Part shown: positions 34,780 through 44,581 of the stretch, in pieces | Layout of the letters: each line of letters opens with the position of its first letter | How positions within the stretch are numbered: the stretch's first letter is position 1 | Assembly: GCF_011395035.1 (NCBI RefSeq) | Contig: NZ_CP024770.1 | Coordinates: forward strand, 690,376-754,375 | From: Pantoea cypripedii | GTDB lineage: Bacteria; Pseudomonadota; Gammaproteobacteria; Enterobacterales; Enterobacteriaceae | Direction: 5' to 3' | Length of the DNA stretch: 64,000 nt | The notes under the pieces: generated by a model | Told to the model about the DNA's origin: nothing | Database searches by the model: none | The model's input: only the letters and a program-made list of their open reading frames with translations | Program-made: the position numbers and the translations under genes

Positions 34780-36468
34780 TTGGTCAGGTTAATAAATAAA
34801 CAAAGCATTCAGCTCAGTCTTAAAATCGCCCTCTTTAGCGGCATGGCAGCCTTCACCTCCATGACTTTCGCGGATGAACCCCTCAAAGAAGGTATTACCC
34901 CGGCAACGGACGCCAGCCAGATTCCGGCAGCGGCGAAGCTGCGCAAAGACACGGTGGTGGCAGGGATCTCTGAACCACAGGGTATTTTTAACCCCTACTT
35001 TTTTGTGAATGGCTGGGATGAAAATGTCACTAACGTCATCTTTTCGCGCCTGATTGACTGGGACAGCCACGGGAATCTGGTTCCGGGTCTGGCTGAAAGC
35101 TGGACAGTAAGCCCGGACAATAAAGTCTATACTATTAAGCTACGGCCAAACCTGACGTTTAGCGACGGCTCTCCGTTGACTGCTGAAGACGTCGCTTTTA
35201 CCCTCACCGTCCTTTACGACCCGAAATATGATGGTGACACCGATATCACGCTGGCCAATATTGCTGGCGGCGCTGCATATAAAGCAGGCAAGGCGGACAA
35301 CGTCAGCGGTCTGAAAGTTATCGACCCGCTTACATTACAAGTCACCACCACGCAACCCGGCGCCACTACCCTGGCTAAAATTGGTGGCCCGGTACTTTCT
35401 AAAGCGTATTACGGTAAAGGCTATCAGCGCGGCAATCTTGACTATCTGCGTACTCTGCACGGTAAACCACTGGGTAATGGTCCCTATGTTTACGAGAAAT
35501 ATATTCCCGGCCAGGAAATTCGCTTTCATGCCAACACCCACTTCTATCGTGGTACACCTCCCACACCACGGTTTATTTATCGTGTAACCAATCCGTCGAC
35601 CAACTTCCAGCTCTTCCAGACAGGTGAGACCGATTATGACGCCTTCACCTCGCGCCCGGATGATATTGAACAGCTGAAACTGCTTGGCTTCGCCAATATC
35701 AATCTCTACGGCTCCAGCGATTACAGCAAGGTCGAGTTTAACGTTCGCCGCCCGGCGTTGCAGGATGTGAAAGTACGTCAGGCACTGATTTACGGGCTGG
35801 ATCGTCAGAAGCTCATCGATGTGGTGTATCAGGGTTATGGCAAAGTGGCCATCGAACCTATCGCACCCATTTCCTGGGCGTATAACCCGGACGGCGTGAA
35901 TCCGTATAAATACGATCCTTCCCAGGCAAAAAAATTGCTCGATGAGGCAGGCTGGAAGCCGGGTGCCGATGGTATTCGGGTGAAGGATGGCAAACGCCTT
36001 GAACTGACCTTACTGGTGAGTAAGAAAGTGCTGAATGATGCGCTTATCCCTATCGCTAAAGAGAACTGGCAGCAAATCGGCGTGCTGCTCAAACCGCAGG
36101 TGGTGGATTTCAATGCCCTGATGGCACAGCGTAAAGCTGGCAATTACGACCTGGCATCCTTCAGCACCAGCACCTTAAACGATCCGCATGATGGCGTGTG
36201 GGATTACTACAGCACCGAGGCAAAAGAATCAGGCTATAACAATCCGCAGGTCGATAAGCTGATAAATGAAGGCAACGCGGTACTGGATGTGGAGCAACGC
36301 AAGCCGATTTACCATCAGCTGTACAAAGTCCTGGCAGACGATCCACCGGTCATTCTGCTGGGTTATCGCCAGATCCTCTCAGCCAGCAGCGCCCGCGTCA
36401 CCGGTTTCAAACCGGATATCTATAACGGCCTCACCGGCAGCTTGCCGGACGTCAAAATCGTTAAGTAA
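34780..36468 (+). CDS. ABC substrate-binding protein, oligopeptide family 5
   Basis: 562 residues from a TTG start with GAGG about 8 bp upstream. The first 31 residues form a signal peptide ending TFA-DE. Family-5 features are GLAESWTVSPDNKVYTIKLR, FSDGSPLTAEDVAFTL, VRQALIYGLDRQKLIDVVY and the final YNNPQVDKLINEG region. There is no lipobox Cys. It is the receptor of the five-gene importer that follows. The family takes peptides, nickel chelates, glutathione and opines, so the ligand is open. Confidence 0.85.
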   Translation: MVRLINKQSIQLSLKIALFSGMAAFTSMTFADEPLKEGITPATDASQIPAAAKLRKDTVVAGISEPQGIFNPYFFVNGWDENVTNVIFSRLIDWDSHGNLVPGLAESWTVSPDNKVYTIKLRPNLTFSDGSPLTAEDVAFTLTVLYDPKYDGDTDITLANIAGGAAYKAGKADNVSGLKVIDPLTLQVTTTQPGATTLAKIGGPVLSKAYYGKGYQRGNLDYLRTLHGKPLGNGPYVYEKYIPGQEIRFHANTHFYRGTPPTPRFIYRVTNPSTNFQLFQTGETDYDAFTSRPDDIEQLKLLGFANINLYGSSDYSKVEFNVRRPALQDVKVRQALIYGLDRQKLIDVVYQGYGKVAIEPIAPISWAYNPDGVNPYKYDPSQAKKLLDEAGWKPGADGIRVKDGKRLELTLLVSKKVLNDALIPIAKENWQQIGVLLKPQVVDFNALMAQRKAGNYDLASFSTSTLNDPHDGVWDYYSTEAKESGYNNPQVDKLINEGNAVLDVEQRKPIYHQLYKVLADDPPVILLGYRQILSASSARVTGFKPDIYNGLTGSLPDVKIVK

Positions 36469-36483
36469 CGCCGCTAACAGCAC

Positions 36484-36507
36484 AGCCGTCGGAAAATCCC
36501 GGCGGCT
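36484..36507 (+). other. Intercistronic stem-loop
   Basis: AGCCGTCGG and CCGGCGGCT, 9 bp with one G-U pair, between the receptor gene and the first permease gene. Such stems often protect the upstream mRNA or reduce read-through, giving more binding protein than permease. Confidence 0.6.
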
Positions 36508-36521
36508 GATATGAGAAAGCT

Positions 36522-37481
36522 ATGAGAAATTTTATCCTGAGGCGACTGTTGCAGACCCTGCCGATGCTGCTGTTTGCCTCCTTCATTATCTTTATGCTGT
36601 TTGCGAAAACCCCCGGTGACTTTATTGATGGCAACGTCACACTCACCGCCGCCCGTGCAGCAGAACTGAAAGCCATTTACGGTCTCGATCAACCCCTGTT
36701 CACCCGCTATCTGCACTGGCTCGGCCAGCTATTACAGGGTGATTTGGGTTTCTCACTGCAATATCAGATCCCCGTCAGTCAGTTGCTCAATCAGTACATC
36801 TGGAATTCATTCCTGCTGGCCAGCATCGCGCTGGTATTTTACTGGGGGATTGGCCTGGCCGCAGGTATCGCATCGGCTATCAAACCTAACTCGTGGTTTG
36901 ATCATCTGGTCAGTGTGATGGTGTTTGCCGCCATGTCATTTCCAACTTTCTTCCTCTGTCTGCTGCTGATCAAATGGTTCGCGGTCGATCTGCACTGGTT
37001 GCCTGTCGGCGGTATGACCAATACTGGCAGCGATGATACCGGCTTTGCGTTAATCCTTCAGGTTGCTGCCCATCTGGTGTTACCTGTGATGGCACTGGTG
37101 ATGTTACAGGCGGGCAGCCTGACGCGTTATTTCCGCGCCAGTATGCTTGATGTGATCAAAATGGATTTTATTCGCACTGCGCGCGCCAAAGGATTGCGCG
37201 AACGTACGGTGATCCTCAAGCATGCCTTGCGCAATGCCTTGCTGCCCATCATTACCCTGCTCGGGTTTGAACTGCCGGGACTGTTCTCCGGCGCCATCAT
37301 CACTGAAAAAGTCTTTAACTGGCCGGGCGCAGGCCATATCCATATCGATTCACTGGCCGCCCGTGACTATCCCGTGTTGATGGGGTTTACGCTGTTCCTC
37401 GCTGTATTAACCATTCTCGGCAATCTGATTGCTGATGTGCTCTATGCGTGGGCGGACCCGCGCATTCGCGTGAGGTCGTGA
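36522..37481 (+). CDS. ABC permease, DppB type
   Basis: 319 residues with N-terminal FILRRLLQTLPMLLFASFI typical of DppB/OppB/NikB. Other marks are the GLDQPLFTRYLHWL loop, the EAA-loop stretch DFIRTARAKGLRERTVILKHALRNAL, and GAIITEKVFNWPGAGHI. It is an inner-membrane half of the importer channel. Its stop shares one base with the next start. Confidence 0.9.
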   Translation: MRNFILRRLLQTLPMLLFASFIIFMLFAKTPGDFIDGNVTLTAARAAELKAIYGLDQPLFTRYLHWLGQLLQGDLGFSLQYQIPVSQLLNQYIWNSFLLASIALVFYWGIGLAAGIASAIKPNSWFDHLVSVMVFAAMSFPTFFLCLLLIKWFAVDLHWLPVGGMTNTGSDDTGFALILQVAAHLVLPVMALVMLQAGSLTRYFRASMLDVIKMDFIRTARAKGLRERTVILKHALRNALLPIITLLGFELPGLFSGAIITEKVFNWPGAGHIHIDSLAARDYPVLMGFTLFLAVLTILGNLIADVLYAWADPRIRVRS

Positions 37482-38428
37482 TGATCAGTTCATTTTTTTC
37501 CACTAATCGCCGCCTGCGTAAAGCCATCCTCCCCGCGCTGGCGCAGACCACCCCTTCACCGTGGCGACAGGCCTGGCAAACATTACGCCGCAATCCGCTG
37601 GCGATGCTGTGCCTGTTATTACTGATGGTGATGGCCATCTGGTGTGTGCTGGGGCCAATCTGGTCGCCATGGAAGGATGATGCCACCGACGCGCTGATGA
37701 TCAATAAACCACCGGGCACACAGCACTGGCTGGGCACCGATTTTCTTGGTCGTGACGTCTATACCCGCCTGCTCCTTGCCGGACGCATTTCGCTGATTAT
37801 AGGTTTGCTGACGATGTTGTTATCCGTGGCGCTGGGTTACCTGCTCGGCGCAGTATCGGGTTATATGGGTGGCCTGACTGACAAACTGATCATGCGTCTG
37901 GCCGATCTGGTGATGACTATCCCCAGCCTGCCTCTGCTGATTGTCGCAGGGGCCATGCTGTCGGAACTCGATTTCTCTGCGGATTCACGCATCTATATGG
38001 TGGTCATCATGCTCAGCCTGCTGGAGTGGCCAAAACTGGCCCGGCTGGTGCGCGGACAAATCCTCTCACTCCACGAGCGCGACTTTATGCTGGCAACAAA
38101 GGTGCTTGGTCTTTCGTCACGCCGCCGCCTGTTTGGTCATCTGCTGCCCAATACCATTCCGATTCTGGTGGTGATGGCGACGATGGCAGTGGCTAACGCC
38201 ATCCTCAGTGAGTCCGCACTGAGCTATCTGGGCCTCGGCGTTGTGCCACCCACACCGTCGTGGGGCAATATGATGGATGCCGCCAACAGCCTGATCGACT
38301 TTCAACGCCGTCCCTGGTTGTGGATGCCACCTGGCCTCGCGATTTTTATCACCGTGGTCGCCATTAACGTACTCGGCGATGGCCTGCGTGATGCGCTCGA
38401 TCCCCGCATGAAACGGAACCTGAAATGA
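37481..38428 (+). CDS. ABC permease, DppC type
   Basis: 315 residues from the ATG at 37481; GAGG is upstream. It has the usual NPLAMLCLLLL first helix, HWLGTDFLGRDVYTRLLLAGRISL, the EAA loop RDFMLATKVLGLSSRRRLFGH, and a final GDGLRDALDPRMK. It pairs with the DppB-type permease and overlaps the following ATPase gene by 4 bp. Confidence 0.9.
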   Translation: MISSFFSTNRRLRKAILPALAQTTPSPWRQAWQTLRRNPLAMLCLLLLMVMAIWCVLGPIWSPWKDDATDALMINKPPGTQHWLGTDFLGRDVYTRLLLAGRISLIIGLLTMLLSVALGYLLGAVSGYMGGLTDKLIMRLADLVMTIPSLPLLIVAGAMLSELDFSADSRIYMVVIMLSLLEWPKLARLVRGQILSLHERDFMLATKVLGLSSRRRLFGHLLPNTIPILVVMATMAVANAILSESALSYLGLGVVPPTPSWGNMMDAANSLIDFQRRPWLWMPPGLAIFITVVAINVLGDGLRDALDPRMKRNLK

Positions 38429-39405
38429 GCGCACCGCTGATCACATTTGAACGCTTATCCGTCTCCTTCGCCGCCGACCAGGGTCGTGTGCGTGCCGTGC
38501 AGGATGTCTCCTTCAGCATTTATGCCGGTCAGACCATCGGCATCGTCGGTGAATCGGGCTGTGGCAAGAGCGTTACCGCCATGTCCCTGATGGGATTGTT
38601 ACCGCCACAGGCGGCACGCATTGACGGTGGTGCGATTCGTTTCCAGGGCGAAGATCTGCTGCAACTTAAATCTGCGAAAATGGCCGACCTGCGTGGCAAC
38701 CAGCTGGCGATGATTTTTCAGGAGCCGATGAGCGCCCTGAACCCGGTACTAACGATTGGTGAACAGCTTTGCGAACCCCTGATCCGCCATCGTGGTGCAT
38801 CCCCTAAGGCCGCCTGGCAGCAGGCGATAACGCTGATTACCCATGTCGGACTGGCGCGTGCTGAAAGTCTGATGAGTTGCTACCCGCACCAGCTTTCCGG
38901 TGGCATGCTTCAGCGCATCATGATCGCGATGGCACTCAGCTGTCAGCCGCAACTGCTGATTGCCGACGAGCCGACCACGGCGCTGGACGTGACCGTGCAG
39001 GCACAGATTCTGCGGCTGCTGCGCGATCAGGCACAATCGAACCGGATGGCGCTGATGCTGATCACCCATGATTTGGGGGTCATCGCCCAAATGGCGGAAT
39101 ATGTGGTGGTGATGTATGCCGGGCGGATCGTTGAACAGGGACCGACCACTGAGGTACTTCGTCACCCGCAGCATCCCTATACCAAAGGACTTATCGCTTC
39201 CCGTCCGGTTCCAGGTGAACGGCGGCGGCGGCTTTACTCCATCCCCGGTCAGGTGCCGGATCTTGCGACGTTACCCGCCGGGTGTGCCTTTTTCGATCGC
39301 TGCGAGCGCGCCAGCGAAGTTTGCCGCACAGGCATCCCACCATTGGTCGGCCAGACACATCAGGCCGCCTGCTTTCACCGTGAAACACTGGAATCCTGCG
39401 CATGA
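38425..39405 (+). CDS. ABC ATPase, DppD type
   Basis: 326 residues. Walker A is GESGCGKSVTAMSLMGLLP, the signature is LSGGMLQRIMIAMAL, and Walker B is LLIADEPTTALDVT. The C-terminal oligopeptide-transporter extension includes HPQHPYTKGLIASRPVPG and GCAFFDRCERASEVC, a Cys pair seen in Fe-S or structural motifs of this family. It overlaps both neighbours by 4 bp. Confidence 0.9.
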   Translation: MSAPLITFERLSVSFAADQGRVRAVQDVSFSIYAGQTIGIVGESGCGKSVTAMSLMGLLPPQAARIDGGAIRFQGEDLLQLKSAKMADLRGNQLAMIFQEPMSALNPVLTIGEQLCEPLIRHRGASPKAAWQQAITLITHVGLARAESLMSCYPHQLSGGMLQRIMIAMALSCQPQLLIADEPTTALDVTVQAQILRLLRDQAQSNRMALMLITHDLGVIAQMAEYVVVMYAGRIVEQGPTTEVLRHPQHPYTKGLIASRPVPGERRRRLYSIPGQVPDLATLPAGCAFFDRCERASEVCRTGIPPLVGQTHQAACFHRETLESCA

Positions 39406-40376
39406 GTAGCGAATATGTCATTGAAGTGGAAGGGCTGAAAAAGTACTTCCCGTTGCGTGAAGGCTTGTTTGGTCAGGAAACCGGACAGCTGCGAGCCGTG
39501 GATGATGTCAGTTTTCGCATTCGCCAGGGCACCATCTTTGGCCTGGTCGGCGAATCCGGCAGTGGCAAAACCACGGTTGGCCGCACATTGCTGGGGTTGT
39601 ATGAGAAAACAGACGGTAGCATCCGGTATCGTGGGCAAGAGTTACAGACCCTGTCAGCGCGAGATATGCACGCATTACGTCCCAAAATGCAGCTGGTGTT
39701 TCAGGACCCCTACAGCTCGCTCAATCCGCGCATGCGCATCGGTGATGCCATTGGCGAGGCGCTACTGGAGCACAAACTCTGCTCCAAAGCGCAGCTGTAT
39801 GACAAAGTGATTGAGGTGATGAAGATTTGCGGGCTGTCTCCGCAACATTACGCGCGTTTTCCACATGAATTTTCCGGTGGACAGCGCCAGCGTATTGGCA
39901 TTGCCCGTGCACTGATTCTCAACCCGGACTTCATTATCGCTGACGAGCCAATTTCCGCGCTCGACGTTTCTATTCAGGCACAGATCATCAACCTTTTTTC
40001 CGACCTGCGTGATGATTACGGCGTCACCTTCCTGTTTATATCTCACGATCTCGGCGTGGTGGAGCACCTTTGTGATGATGTGGCGGTGATGTACCTGGGG
40101 CAGATCGTGGAGACCGCCAGCCGCGATACCCTTTTCAGTCAGCCACGGCATCCCTACACCCAGGCGCTACTGGCTGCCGTGCCGACGCTGGACCCGTCAA
40201 GTGAACCGATCGCCGTGGTACAGGGTGAAATCCCTGATCCGTCGCGCCCGCCCTCGGGATGCCGCTTCTCGTCACGTTGTCCGCGTGCAGAAGCGCAATG
40301 CCACCAGGCCGTGCCGGTATTACGTGAAGTGTCGCCAGGGCACCGGGTGGCATGCCATCATATTCACGAAGAGTAA
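39402..40376 (+). CDS. ABC ATPase, DppF type
   Basis: 324 residues. Walker A is GESGSGKTTVGRTLLGL, the signature is FSGGQRQRIGIARAL, and Walker B is FIIADEPISALDVS. The C-terminal part has HPYTQALLAAVPTLDP and GCRFSSRCPRAEAQC. It completes the importer of 34780-40376. Its last 13 bp overlap the convergent MalK/UgpC-type gene, with no terminator between. Confidence 0.9.
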   Translation: MSSEYVIEVEGLKKYFPLREGLFGQETGQLRAVDDVSFRIRQGTIFGLVGESGSGKTTVGRTLLGLYEKTDGSIRYRGQELQTLSARDMHALRPKMQLVFQDPYSSLNPRMRIGDAIGEALLEHKLCSKAQLYDKVIEVMKICGLSPQHYARFPHEFSGGQRQRIGIARALILNPDFIIADEPISALDVSIQAQIINLFSDLRDDYGVTFLFISHDLGVVEHLCDDVAVMYLGQIVETASRDTLFSQPRHPYTQALLAAVPTLDPSSEPIAVVQGEIPDPSRPPSGCRFSSRCPRAEAQCHQAVPVLREVSPGHRVACHHIHEE

Positions 40377-41452
40377 GCCTCTCCTGACATCGCAAAGAGA
40401 TGGCATTGGCGATCGTTTATACGCAACGACACCCTGTCACCAACATTGATCCCGCTGTCACCCGGTAGTCTCTGCGTCAGAGGTTCGTCAATGCCGGGAA
40501 TTTGATGATACAGCAGGGTTTCATAGCCAAGCTTTTCCACCAGCACCACCTCGGAAGTGAGATGCGCCTGGGCCGCATCGGTAAGATAAAGATGCTCCGG
40601 GCGAACGCCCAGTTGCAGTTTTTCGCCTGATGGCAACGACTTTCCTTCCAGCGGCAAAGACAACAGTTTCGTCTCCGGTAGACTGACCACAATGCCATCG
40701 GGAGCAGTATCCACCACGCTAACCGGAAACACATTCATGCGCGGTGAACCGATAAACTGCGCCACCTCCAGAGTCGCGGGGTGATGGTACAACGTCAGTG
40801 GCGAACCAACCTGGGCAATTTTGCCACCGGACATCATCACAATACGATCGGCCAGCGTCATCGCTTCCACCTGGTCATGCGTGACATAAATCATCGTGGC
40901 GCGTAACCGCTGATGCAGGCGGGCAATCTGCACCCGCATATCAACGCGCAGTGCCGCATCCAGATTGGAAAGCGGCTCATCAAACAAAAATAACGCGGGC
41001 TCTTTGGTCAGGGCACGTCCTATCGCCACACGCTGGCGCTGTCCCCCCGAAAGGGAGGCAGGCTTGCGATCCAGATACGGTGTTAACTGCAACATGTCTG
41101 CGGCGTGACGAACGCGAGCGGTAATGTCGGTTTTGTTTAATCCGGCCAGCTTCAGACCATAGGCCATGTTTTCCGCCACTGACATATGCGGGTAGAGCGC
41201 ATAGGACTGAAACACCATGCCGGTACTGCGTTCCTGCGGCAGTGTATCGTTAATCAGCACCTCATTAAGATACATTTCACCACTGCTGATATCCTCCAAC
41301 CCGGCGATCATGCGTAACAGGGTGGATTTGCCGCTGCCCGACGGCCCGACAATCACCACAAACTCCCCTTCCTCAATCGTCAGATTGATATTTTTCAACA
41401 CTGGTACGTCAGCGTACTCTTTGCCGATGGCTTTTAACCGCAAACATCCCAT
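40364..41452 (-). CDS. ABC ATPase, UgpC/MalK type
   Basis: About 362 residues, taking the ATG at 41452 (MGCLRLKAIGKEY); one at 41464 is also possible. Walker A is GPSGSGKSTLLRMIAGLE, the signature is LSGGQRQRVAIGRAL, and Walker B is FLFDEPLSNLDA. A C-terminal TOBE-like regulatory domain follows (LQLGVRPEHL, then VGDRVSLRIN). It is the last gene of the leftward operon from 49336 and should power the permeases at 43691 and 44539. Confidence 0.9.
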   Translation of the reverse strand: MGCLRLKAIGKEYADVPVLKNINLTIEEGEFVVIVGPSGSGKSTLLRMIAGLEDISSGEMYLNEVLINDTLPQERSTGMVFQSYALYPHMSVAENMAYGLKLAGLNKTDITARVRHAADMLQLTPYLDRKPASLSGGQRQRVAIGRALTKEPALFLFDEPLSNLDAALRVDMRVQIARLHQRLRATMIYVTHDQVEAMTLADRIVMMSGGKIAQVGSPLTLYHHPATLEVAQFIGSPRMNVFPVSVVDTAPDGIVVSLPETKLLSLPLEGKSLPSGEKLQLGVRPEHLYLTDAAQAHLTSEVVLVEKLGYETLLYHQIPGIDEPLTQRLPGDSGINVGDRVSLRINDRQCHLFAMSGEAYSS

Positions 41453-41466
41453 ATTTCGTCCCATAC

Positions 41467-42579
41467 TCAGAAAAATCGCTGCGGATTGATAAAATCAACG
41501 TCAAGCTCAGGCACGCGTCCACTTGCCAGCCGGGCAATCACCTCACCGACGGCTGGTGCGTGTTTGAACGCATGACCACTGTCGCCCCCCGCCACCAGCA
41601 CGCGCCCCTCATAACGTCCTGCGACAAATTGTGCATCGGGTGTGCGGGTAATCATGCAGGGATCCACCCGGATGGGTTGTGGCGATATCCCACCAAGCCA
41701 CTGCTGCACCGCATGGAGAGTCTCAGCGCTTTCCGCCGTGCCGACTCCACGATCCATATTATCGGGATCGAGAGCCTGACGCGGTACGCCGATATCTCCC
41801 AACCCCAGTTTCACGTCACCACCGGATAAATAACCGTGCCCCCACAACGTCAGCTGCGCATCAATTTCACGCACGAACACCGGGAAGTCTGCCAGCGCGT
41901 AATGCGGCACAGCTTCAAACCAGGTCATTAACGTACGAATCGGGTCGAGCGGCAGGCGAGGCGCAAAGCGCTTCAGCCAGGCACCGCCTGCAATAACAAC
42001 CTGGTCGGCAATCAGCGTGCCGGTTGCAGTAGTAACATGGACTTCGTTGCCGCAATCCCGCGCCTCCGTTACGCGCGTACCATTAACGACGCGCGCGCCC
42101 AGCGAGATTGCGCGTTGCAGCGCCGCCTGCACAAAGGCTTCAGGGTGAGCGACACCGGCGTAAGGATCGATCACCGCGATTTCGTCCTTGCGCAAATGAA
42201 GGTGCTGCGGCTGACGGCGGGCCAGTTCCGCGCCACTGATTACCTCCAGCGACGTACCCGCACGCTGTGCTGCCTGAAGCGTCCCAGCCACCGCCTGAGA
42301 ATCAGGGAGACCAATCATCAGCCCCCCTGTCAGGTGCAGCAGGGAAGGATCCAGCGAGGCAAACAGCTGACGCGACAATCCGGCATAGTCACTCAATGCC
42401 GGATGCTCCAGACAGAAGGTGCGAAACAACCGGGTTTTACCGTGCGTGGCACCCAGCGCATGCGGTGGCACAAACTGGTCGATACCGACGACCCTTGCCC
42501 CCATCTCCGCCAGCCGCCACAGCGACGCAGCGCCGAGCGCGCCGAGGCCAATCACCGCGACATCATATTTATCGCTCAT
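41467..42579 (-). CDS. Sarcosine/N-methyltryptophan oxidase-like flavoenzyme
   Basis: 370 residues of the MTOX/SolA group. The FAD motif is VAVIGLGALGAASLWRLAEMG, followed by HGKTRLFRT. Near the C-terminus RVDPCMITRTPDAQF contains the Cys that binds FAD covalently in this family, then VAGGDSGHAFKHAPAVGE. It oxidises secondary or N-methyl amines, releasing hydrogen peroxide and aldehyde. It lies within a Ugp-type importer operon between the reductase and the ATPase, so its substrate is probably the imported compound or a breakdown product. Confidence 0.82.
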   Translation of the reverse strand: MSDKYDVAVIGLGALGAASLWRLAEMGARVVGIDQFVPPHALGATHGKTRLFRTFCLEHPALSDYAGLSRQLFASLDPSLLHLTGGLMIGLPDSQAVAGTLQAAQRAGTSLEVISGAELARRQPQHLHLRKDEIAVIDPYAGVAHPEAFVQAALQRAISLGARVVNGTRVTEARDCGNEVHVTTATGTLIADQVVIAGGAWLKRFAPRLPLDPIRTLMTWFEAVPHYALADFPVFVREIDAQLTLWGHGYLSGGDVKLGLGDIGVPRQALDPDNMDRGVGTAESAETLHAVQQWLGGISPQPIRVDPCMITRTPDAQFVAGRYEGRVLVAGGDSGHAFKHAPAVGEVIARLASGRVPELDVDFINPQRFF

Positions 42580-42581
42580 GG

Positions 42582-43664
42582 TTACAGCTCAGAAGAGAGT
42601 TTCCACGGATTGACGCCACCGTCATGAACCGCGAACTGATCAATACGCTGCAATTCATCATCACTGAAGTGAATGTTATCCAGCGCACGCAGGTTTTCGG
42701 CCAGCTGTTCGGTACTGGACACGCCCACCAGCGTTGAGGCTACGCGCGAGTCGCGTAACGTCCAGGCAATCGCCAGCTGTGATAAGGTCTGGCCGCGTTC
42801 TGCGGCAATCCCTGCCAGGCCACGTAACCGCGCCAGGTTCTCCTCAGACAACGCGGCCTGCGGCAAGACTTCGCGTTTATGCGCACGCGTGACCTGGTCA
42901 AAGCCCTGCAAATAACGATCTGCCAGCAGTCCCTGCGCCAGCGGGGTAAAGGCGAACTCCGCGCCGCCGAAACGCTGTAAATCATCAAGCAGCTCATCCT
43001 CAATCCAGCGATTCAGCAGCGAATAGGCATTCTGACTCACCAGCAGGGGAGTCCCCAGTTCCTGCGCAATGGCATATGCCTCGCGGGTACGTTGCGCGGA
43101 ATAAGAGGAGATACCAACATAAAGCGCCTTGCCCTGCTGCACGATTTCATGCAGCGCAGTGATGGTTTCACGCAATGGGGTGTCCGGGTCAAATCGGTGG
43201 GAATAGAAAATATCGACGTAATCGAGTCCCAGGCGTGCCAGTGATTCGTCAATGCTCCCCAGCAGGTGTTTCTTACCGCCGAGACGACCATTCGGCCCCA
43301 GCCATTGTGGCCAGCCCGCTTTCGTCGTGACCACGATTTCATGACGATAGGTACGAAAATCCTTGCGCAGCACGCGGCCAAAGTTTTCTTCCGCAGCCCC
43401 CAGCGGCGGACCATACTGGTTAGCCAGATCAAAATGGTTTATCCCCTTCTCAAACGCAAACCGGATAATGTCGCGTTGCTGCTGAAACGGGGTGTTGTCG
43501 CCAAAGTTATACCAGAAGCCTAATCCAATCGGAGACACCAGCAGGCCGCTGTTACCGACCCGGTTATAGGCAAAGTGTTTGAATCGATCCTCTGGCGCAG
43601 ACCAGTTCACATTTGGATCGGGTCGGGGATCAAGAAACTCAACGCGTTGGTAAGGCGTACTCAT
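42582..43664 (-). CDS. Aldo/keto reductase (YghZ/Gpr-like)
   Basis: 360 residues. The catalytic set is visible: Asp and Tyr in INHFDLANQYGPP, Lys in VVTTKAGWP, and His in DIFYSHRFDPDTP. NADPH-binding loops include ISSYSAQR and TLVGVSSTEQLAEN. It is close to the AKR14 group (L-glyceraldehyde 3-phosphate reductase). It could reduce the aldehyde produced by the neighbouring oxidase (2 bp away). It is intact, in contrast with the two broken reductases at 2934 and 7939. Confidence 0.88.
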   Translation of the reverse strand: MSTPYQRVEFLDPRPDPNVNWSAPEDRFKHFAYNRVGNSGLLVSPIGLGFWYNFGDNTPFQQQRDIIRFAFEKGINHFDLANQYGPPLGAAEENFGRVLRKDFRTYRHEIVVTTKAGWPQWLGPNGRLGGKKHLLGSIDESLARLGLDYVDIFYSHRFDPDTPLRETITALHEIVQQGKALYVGISSYSAQRTREAYAIAQELGTPLLVSQNAYSLLNRWIEDELLDDLQRFGGAEFAFTPLAQGLLADRYLQGFDQVTRAHKREVLPQAALSEENLARLRGLAGIAAERGQTLSQLAIAWTLRDSRVASTLVGVSSTEQLAENLRALDNIHFSDDELQRIDQFAVHDGGVNPWKLSSEL

Positions 43665-43690
43665 GCAGATTCTCCAGGTGGTTATTTAAT

Positions 43691-44581
43691 TTATTTTCCG
43701 CCGCTCGCACTGAGCGACTGGGTAAAGCTGCGTTGTCCCCAGAAAATCATCAGGGCGGGAAGCAACGCGAGAATGAAGACTTCGGCAAAGGCGAGACCGT
43801 AATTTTGTGTGTAAGCGCTGTCCTGCAAACCAATCGCAACCGCCCCGGTTTGTTTGCTGTTGTCGGTGATGATCAATGAAGGCCAAAGCCAGGCGTTCCA
43901 TTGCGCCATCGCGAGGATCATGGCGGAACCTATTACGGCCGGACGCATCAGTGGCAGGTAGATTTGCCACAGGATGCGCCACCAGCCAGCGCCATCCAGC
44001 CAGGCTGCTTCCAGCTGTTCACGCGGGATGGCGAGAAAAAACTGGCGCAGGTTGAAAATGGCAAGACCGTGCACCAGACCCGGCACAATCAGCGCCGTCA
44101 GGGTGTCAGCCAAACCGAGCTGGCTGAAGACGGAAGTGAGCGGCAGCGCCACCACCTCGAACGGGATCATGAAGGCGAAGACCACCAGTACGAACAGGGC
44201 ATCACGGCCCGGAAAGCGCATTACGGCCAGCGGAAACGCCGCCAGCAAAGCCAGGAGGGTGCCGCCTGACGCTGAAGCGCCAGTTACCCACAATGAATTA
44301 AACATGTTCTGTGCAAAACCTCGGGAGAAGGCGGCACTGAAATTCTCCAGCGACCAGGTTTTAGGAAAGAAGGTCCAGAGATCGACGCTGGCCTGAAACG
44401 TCTGTGCCACCGGGCGAAATGCCGACGCAACCAGCCAGACAAACGGGATCAGAAACAGCAAGGAAGTCAGCAACGCCAGCGCAGATAAACTCCAGCGCTT
44501 CAGTTGCCGACGATGCAGTGCAACGCGACGCACCGCATTCACACGCTGCGCAGCCGACCCAGCATCCTGAATTGCAGCCAT
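43691..44581 (-). CDS. ABC permease, UgpE/MalG type
   Basis: 296 residues from an ATG at 44581, inside the end of the upstream permease gene (43-bp overlap). GGGG lies 8 bp before it; a GTG at 44545 is an alternative. There are six membrane segments, with the EAA loop as LEAAWLDGAGWWRILWQIYLPLMRP. It forms a channel with the permease at 44539. Confidence 0.85.
   Translation of the reverse strand: MAAIQDAGSAAQRVNAVRRVALHRRQLKRWSLSALALLTSLLFLIPFVWLVASAFRPVAQTFQASVDLWTFFPKTWSLENFSAAFSRGFAQNMFNSLWVTGASASGGTLLALLAAFPLAVMRFPGRDALFVLVVFAFMIPFEVVALPLTSVFSQLGLADTLTALIVPGLVHGLAIFNLRQFFLAIPREQLEAAWLDGAGWWRILWQIYLPLMRPAVIGSAMILAMAQWNAWLWPSLIITDNSKQTGAVAIGLQDSAYTQNYGLAFAEVFILALLPALMIFWGQRSFTQSLSASGGK

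Noticed and set aside
42037..42627. Rightward open frame of 196 codons
   Set aside because: Antisense to the oxidase gene, with Arg/Gln-rich shadow composition.
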